Under the pieces are notes generated by a model, which was given only the letters and a program-made list of their open reading frames with translations, did not search any database and was not told where the DNA came from. Positions 4,395-7,681 of a stretch of 7,681 nt of DNA are shown here, in pieces (positions within the stretch are counted from its first letter, which is position 1; every line of letters begins with the position of its first letter). A program made the position numbers and the translations under genes. This stretch comes from Pedosphaera sp. (GTDB lineage Bacteria; Verrucomicrobiota; Verrucomicrobiia; Limisphaerales; Pedosphaeraceae): the NCBI GenBank assembly GCA_028293465.1, contig JAQGOT010000040.1, positions 1 to 7,681 on the forward strand. Reading direction: 5' to 3'.

Positions 4395-6719
4395 ATGATT
4401 GCTCGTGTCACCTTGGAAATTGCGCTCCGGAAGGAGTTCGATTACCTCATTCCGTCGGAACTGGCGGAACAAGTGGACGTGGGCAGCCGCGTGCAAGTCC
4501 CGTTTGGCCCGCGCAAGGTGCTGGGTTGTGTGACGGCGGTGGCCGAGGAGTCCGATCGCACCAATCTGCGCTCCATTTTGAAGGTGATCGGGGCGCAAAC
4601 CCTGGTGACCCCGAAGATTTTGAAGCTGGCGCGGTGGATCGGGGAATATTACTGCTGTCCGCCGGAGATTGCGCTCAAGAGCGTCCTGCCTGAGGCGGTG
4701 CGCAAGGAACAGGCCGGTTGGCGCGAGCGGCTCTACGTGCGCGTGTTGCCGTTGACGGGGGAGGTTCCCAAGCTGCCCAAGCGCCAGCACGAAGTCTGGA
4801 ACATTATCTCGGAGCGGCGTGAAATGCCGTTGCAGGAGTTGGTCGCGCTGGCCGAAACGACCGGCGCGACGGTACGACATCTGGAGGACAAAGGGCTCAT
4901 CGCGATCACCACGGAAATCTCCGAGCGTGACCCGTATGCACGCGAGCAGATCCTGCCCACCCAACCCCTGGTGTTGGACCCGCAGCAAACCCGTGCGCTG
5001 GCTAAAATTATAACGGTGATGGACAGGCCGGCGTCAAAGCCTCCCACTTTGAATTCCGAATCCGCGATTTCCAGCGCCAAGTTGGAACTGCCGCTGCTCG
5101 AGCCCCAACTCCCGGACATCAAAGTCCCGGCCCCGGAACTGAAATCGGTTTTTCTCCTGCACGGCGTGACCGGCAGCGGCAAGACCGAGATTTATTTGCA
5201 GGCCATTGCCCACGCGCTGGAGCAAGGCAAGGGGGCGATCGTCCTCGTGCCGGAAATCTCCCTCACCCCGCAAACCGTGGAACGCTTCAAGGCGCGTTTC
5301 AGTTCCGGTCCGCTGCAAACGCTTGTGGCGGTGTTGCACAGCCATCTTTCCGCCGGTGAGCGGCACGATGAATGGCACAAAATCCGCCAGGGCCGCGCGC
5401 GCATTGTCATCGGCGCGCGCTCGGCGATTTTTGCGCCCGTGGATCCGCTGGGCCTGATCATCGTGGACGAGGAACACGAGCACACCTACAAGCAGGAGGA
5501 ATCGCCGCGTTACCACGCCCGCGACGTCGCCATCGTGCGCGGCCAGATGGAAGGAGCCGTCGTGGTGCTTGGCTCGGCCACGCCGTCCATGGAAAGCTTT
5601 TATAATTGCGGCCGCGGCAAATACACCCTGCTTGAAATGTTGGAACGGGTGGACAACAAGAAAATGCCGATCGTCCGGGTCATCGACATGCGGCAGGCCA
5701 TGCGCCGGGGCAAAACCATCCCGATTTTTTCGCCGCAACTGAAGGAAGCCATCACCCAGCGGCTGGAGCGCAAAGAGCAGACGATCCTCTTTCTCAACCG
5801 CCGGGGCTTCTCCACTTCGCTGCAATGCCCGTTGTGCGGTTTCGTGGCGGAATGTCCGAATTGCAGCGTGTCGCTCACGTATCATCGCAAGGCGCAAACC
5901 CTCTGCTGCCATGTGTGCGGCCATACGGCACCGGTGCCGTCGCTCTGCCCCAACGAAAAATGTAAGAACCCGCAGATTCGTTATGCCGGACTGGGCACCG
6001 AACGGGTCGAGGACGCGCTGGTCAAATTGTTTCCCGAGGCGCGAATCAAGCGCATGGACTCGGACGCGCTGAAGCGGAAGGATGATTTTCGCCGCATCTT
6101 GGGCGATTTCCGGGTGGGCAAAATTGATATTCTGCTTGGCACGCAGATGATCGCGAAGGGCCTGCATTTCCCAAACGTCACGCTGGTCGGGATTATCTAC
6201 GCGGATTTGGCCTTGCACATGCCGGACTTTCGCGCCGCGGAACGCACCTTTCAATTGTTGACGCAGGTGTCGGGTCGCGCGGGCCGCGGCGATGTCGAAG
6301 GCGAGGTTTTCGTGCAGGCCTTCACACCGTTTCATCCCGCCATCCAATACGCCCGTCGGCATGATTTCGGCGGCTTCTACGAGCAAGAAATCGAATTTCG
6401 AGAACAGCTTAAATACCCGCCCTTAAGCCGGGTCGCGATGCTCACCTTGAAGGGCCGCAACGAGGAGAAAGTAAAGTTGTCCGCGGATCATTTGCGGCGG
6501 GAATTGGAGAAGGGCCTGGCTGGCTTGAAGGATTTGATCATCGCCGGTCCCGCACCAGCACCGCTGGCGCGCGCAGAATCCCTTTATCGTTACCAGATCA
6601 TGTTGCGCGCCCGGCAGATGACCGCCGTCAGCCAATGCTTGTCGATTCTGACCCAGGCAATCTCGCTGGCGGAGGATGTGACGCTGTCCGTGGATATTGA
6701 TCCGGTGGATTTGTCCTGA
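4395..6719 (+). CDS. priA: PriA, replication-restart helicase
   Basis: PriA recognises stalled or repaired forks and starts reloading of the replicative helicase. The 774-residue protein is full length. The N-terminal fork-binding domain begins MIARVTLEIALRKEFDYLIP, and a winged-helix region precedes the helicase core. Walker A is GVTGSGKT at 257-264 and the Walker B DEEH is at 358-361. LGSATPS and the GTQMIAKGLHFPNVTLVGI and QVSGRAGRG segments follow. The zinc-binding cysteines are C478, C481, C487, C490, C505, C508, C518 and C523. The spacing matches E. coli PriA except the last pair, CX4C here and CX2C there. About 41 residues (210-250, Pro/Ser/Leu-rich) form an apparent extra linker before the helicase core. 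No Shine-Dalgarno sequence precedes the ATG; the upstream region is T-rich. A small convergent ORF ends three bases beyond the stop. Confidence 0.97.
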   Translation: MIARVTLEIALRKEFDYLIPSELAEQVDVGSRVQVPFGPRKVLGCVTAVAEESDRTNLRSILKVIGAQTLVTPKILKLARWIGEYYCCPPEIALKSVLPEAVRKEQAGWRERLYVRVLPLTGEVPKLPKRQHEVWNIISERREMPLQELVALAETTGATVRHLEDKGLIAITTEISERDPYAREQILPTQPLVLDPQQTRALAKIITVMDRPASKPPTLNSESAISSAKLELPLLEPQLPDIKVPAPELKSVFLLHGVTGSGKTEIYLQAIAHALEQGKGAIVLVPEISLTPQTVERFKARFSSGPLQTLVAVLHSHLSAGERHDEWHKIRQGRARIVIGARSAIFAPVDPLGLIIVDEEHEHTYKQEESPRYHARDVAIVRGQMEGAVVVLGSATPSMESFYNCGRGKYTLLEMLERVDNKKMPIVRVIDMRQAMRRGKTIPIFSPQLKEAITQRLERKEQTILFLNRRGFSTSLQCPLCGFVAECPNCSVSLTYHRKAQTLCCHVCGHTAPVPSLCPNEKCKNPQIRYAGLGTERVEDALVKLFPEARIKRMDSDALKRKDDFRRILGDFRVGKIDILLGTQMIAKGLHFPNVTLVGIIYADLALHMPDFRAAERTFQLLTQVSGRAGRGDVEGEVFVQAFTPFHPAIQYARRHDFGGFYEQEIEFREQLKYPPLSRVAMLTLKGRNEEKVKLSADHLRRELEKGLAGLKDLIIAGPAPAPLARAESLYRYQIMLRARQMTAVSQCLSILTQAISLAEDVTLSVDIDPVDLS

Positions 6720-6722
6720 CCA

Positions 6723-6908
6723 TCAAAGGACGAAGGGCACATCACACTTATCCCACAAACGCGCATCCGCGATGCCGGGGATGGAATTGTAAAACTTGAG
6801 CAGGCGTTGGTTCATGCGGAACATCTCATCTGCGCTGAACCGGGGCGGTTCGGAGATGAAGGTGGGGTCCTCCGGCAATTCGAGAATCGGTCCGGAGGAG
6901 TGGAGCAT
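6723..6908 (-). CDS. small hypothetical protein (61 aa), unrecognised
   Basis: An open frame of 61 codons from an ATG at 6908, ending three bases past the priA stop on the opposite strand. It encodes a soluble-looking peptide with no signal sequence. It starts MLHSSGPILELPEDPTF, has a likely amphipathic helix DEMFRMNQRLLKFYN near residues 27-41, and ends in CDVPFVL. The neat fit between priA and the SCO1 gene and the protein-like composition argue for a real gene, on the same strand as and 70 bases downstream of the SCO1 gene. Against it, there is no well-spaced Shine-Dalgarno sequence (AGG touches the ATG). I do not recognise the family and assign no function. Confidence 0.45.
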   Translation of the reverse strand: MLHSSGPILELPEDPTFISEPPRFSADEMFRMNQRLLKFYNSIPGIADARLWDKCDVPFVL

Positions 6909-6978
6909 CCTGTTCGGAGCAATTACCTGGTTCCTCGGAGGATGGTTTCATAGAGCTTGGAGTTGCCATATAAGTCCC

Positions 6979-7681
6979 TCACGGCTTTGCCGCCGCCGCC
7001 TTGATGATTTCCGCGACCAACTCGTCGCTCGTCCATTTGTTCTCCGGGATGATCTTCTGTACGCGGCCCTGGGCGTCCACCACCACCGTGCGCAGGTTAT
7101 GCGTGATGCTGCCCCCCTCGTGCCAGAACGTTTCCCCCACCTGATCGGCGATGGCCGTCACCTCAAGCAAATCGCCGGTGACGAAGCTCCAGTATTTAGG
7201 ATCGTATTTGTATCTCTCGGCGTAGGTCTTGAGCGCGTCCGGGCTGTCGAGTTCGGTGTCGAAGGAAATTTCGAGCAAATGCCAGTTCTTCGGCCCATCG
7301 GGCATCGCCAGCAACTTCTTCCGGGCTCCATCGAAATTGTTCGACACCAGCGGGCAGAACGTCGGGTAAGGGCAGCGGGTGAAGAAGAAAGTGAAGGCCA
7401 GCGCCTGGCCCTTGAATTGACGGGTGCTGATGGCTTGGCCCAGTTGATTGGTGAAATGATAATCGGGCAACAGCTCGCCCACCTTCAACGGGTCCACATC
7501 CCGCGTCACCCGAAAGGCCGGACGCGAAGGCAATTCCTCGGCGCGCGGCACGTTGAGCTTTTTGAGCTGGTCGATCCACGCATCATCGCCCGCGATGATC
7601 ATCCGGAAGGAAACCGCATCGCCCGACTGCAAGCCCCGCAATTCGTTGGTATCCCGGACATCGAAAGGCATGGTCATGGCC
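6979..7681 (-). CDS. SCO1/SenC family copper protein with CusF-like N-terminal part (5' end outside the window)
   Basis: SCO1/SenC proteins are exported thioredoxin-fold proteins that bind copper through two Cys and a His and help assemble cytochrome oxidase or maintain copper and redox balance. Numbering from the Met at 7677: the core has TRCPYPTFCPL with C102 and C108, and the ligand-type H193 in GGSITHNLRTVVVD. ISFDTELDSPDALKTYAERY matches the family's conserved D-x-DTP-type segment. The two cysteines are five residues apart, not the three of classical SCO. The visible start reads A-MTMPFDV-RDTNEL, which resembles the AMTMPF core of CusF-like copper-binding domains. The Met at 7677 is therefore probably internal, and the signal peptide and first strands lie beyond the right edge. 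The C-terminus ends AAAAKP with a TGA at 6979. Confidence 0.88.
   Translation of the reverse strand, partial: AMTMPFDVRDTNELRGLQSGDAVSFRMIIAGDDAWIDQLKKLNVPRAEELPSRPAFRVTRDVDPLKVGELLPDYHFTNQLGQAISTRQFKGQALAFTFFFTRCPYPTFCPLVSNNFDGARKKLLAMPDGPKNWHLLEISFDTELDSPDALKTYAERYKYDPKYWSFVTGDLLEVTAIADQVGETFWHEGGSITHNLRTVVVDAQGRVQKIIPENKWTSDELVAEIIKAAAAKP

Noticed and set aside
5034..6386. A 450-codon open frame on the minus strand opposite priA
   Set aside because: It is antisense to well-conserved PriA motifs, has a His/Arg/Ala-rich composition typical of shadow frames in GC-rich DNA, and shows no recognisable domain.

Overview
The window looks like a stretch of ordinary bacterial chromosome with a fairly high GC content. 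Protein families, gene order and mixed use of Shine-Dalgarno sequences suggest a Verrucomicrobiota-type (PVC) organism. This is an inference from family resemblance, not a demonstrated assignment. UGA is the normal stop here: ruvC, ruvA, the receiver gene, priA and the SCO1 gene all end in TGA. I found no RNA genes, CRISPR array, intact insertion sequence or obvious novel system.

Layout. At the left edge (1-48, minus strand) only the start of a divergent exported-protein gene is visible. A poorly explained leader region (49-406) follows, with a doubtful 100-codon ORF. Next is a plus-strand cluster: ruvC (407-985), ruvA (1026-1631), a DUF374 lysophospholipid-acyltransferase-like gene split by an in-frame TGA (1631-2323), and a stand-alone receiver domain (2340-2687). 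RuvA and RuvC act together in Holliday-junction processing; ruvB is not in the window. A minus-strand cell-envelope block comes next: a decayed 3' fragment of a lytic transglycosylase gene (2705-2821), a PEGA-like lipoprotein with a Tyr/Gly/Pro-rich tail (2930-3457), and a complete membrane-anchored lytic transglycosylase (3682-4236). The fragment and the tail of the complete gene are direct repeats about 82% identical that bracket the lipoprotein gene. A 158-nt divergent region with CATTGGN-type short repeats and an inverted repeat (4237-4394) precedes priA (4395-6719, plus strand), the replication-restart helicase. Convergent to priA lie a small unrecognised ORF (6723-6908) and a SCO1/SenC protein with a CusF-like N-terminal part (6979 to the window edge, 5' end missing).

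Main themes: recombination and replication restart (ruvC, ruvA, priA), envelope and peptidoglycan (transglycosylase, lipoprotein, acyltransferase) and copper or redox handling (SCO1). The observations most worth checking are the in-frame TGA in the acyltransferase gene, the duplicated transglycosylase tail, the intergenic repeats, the linker insertion and altered last zinc pair in PriA, and the small convergent ORF.
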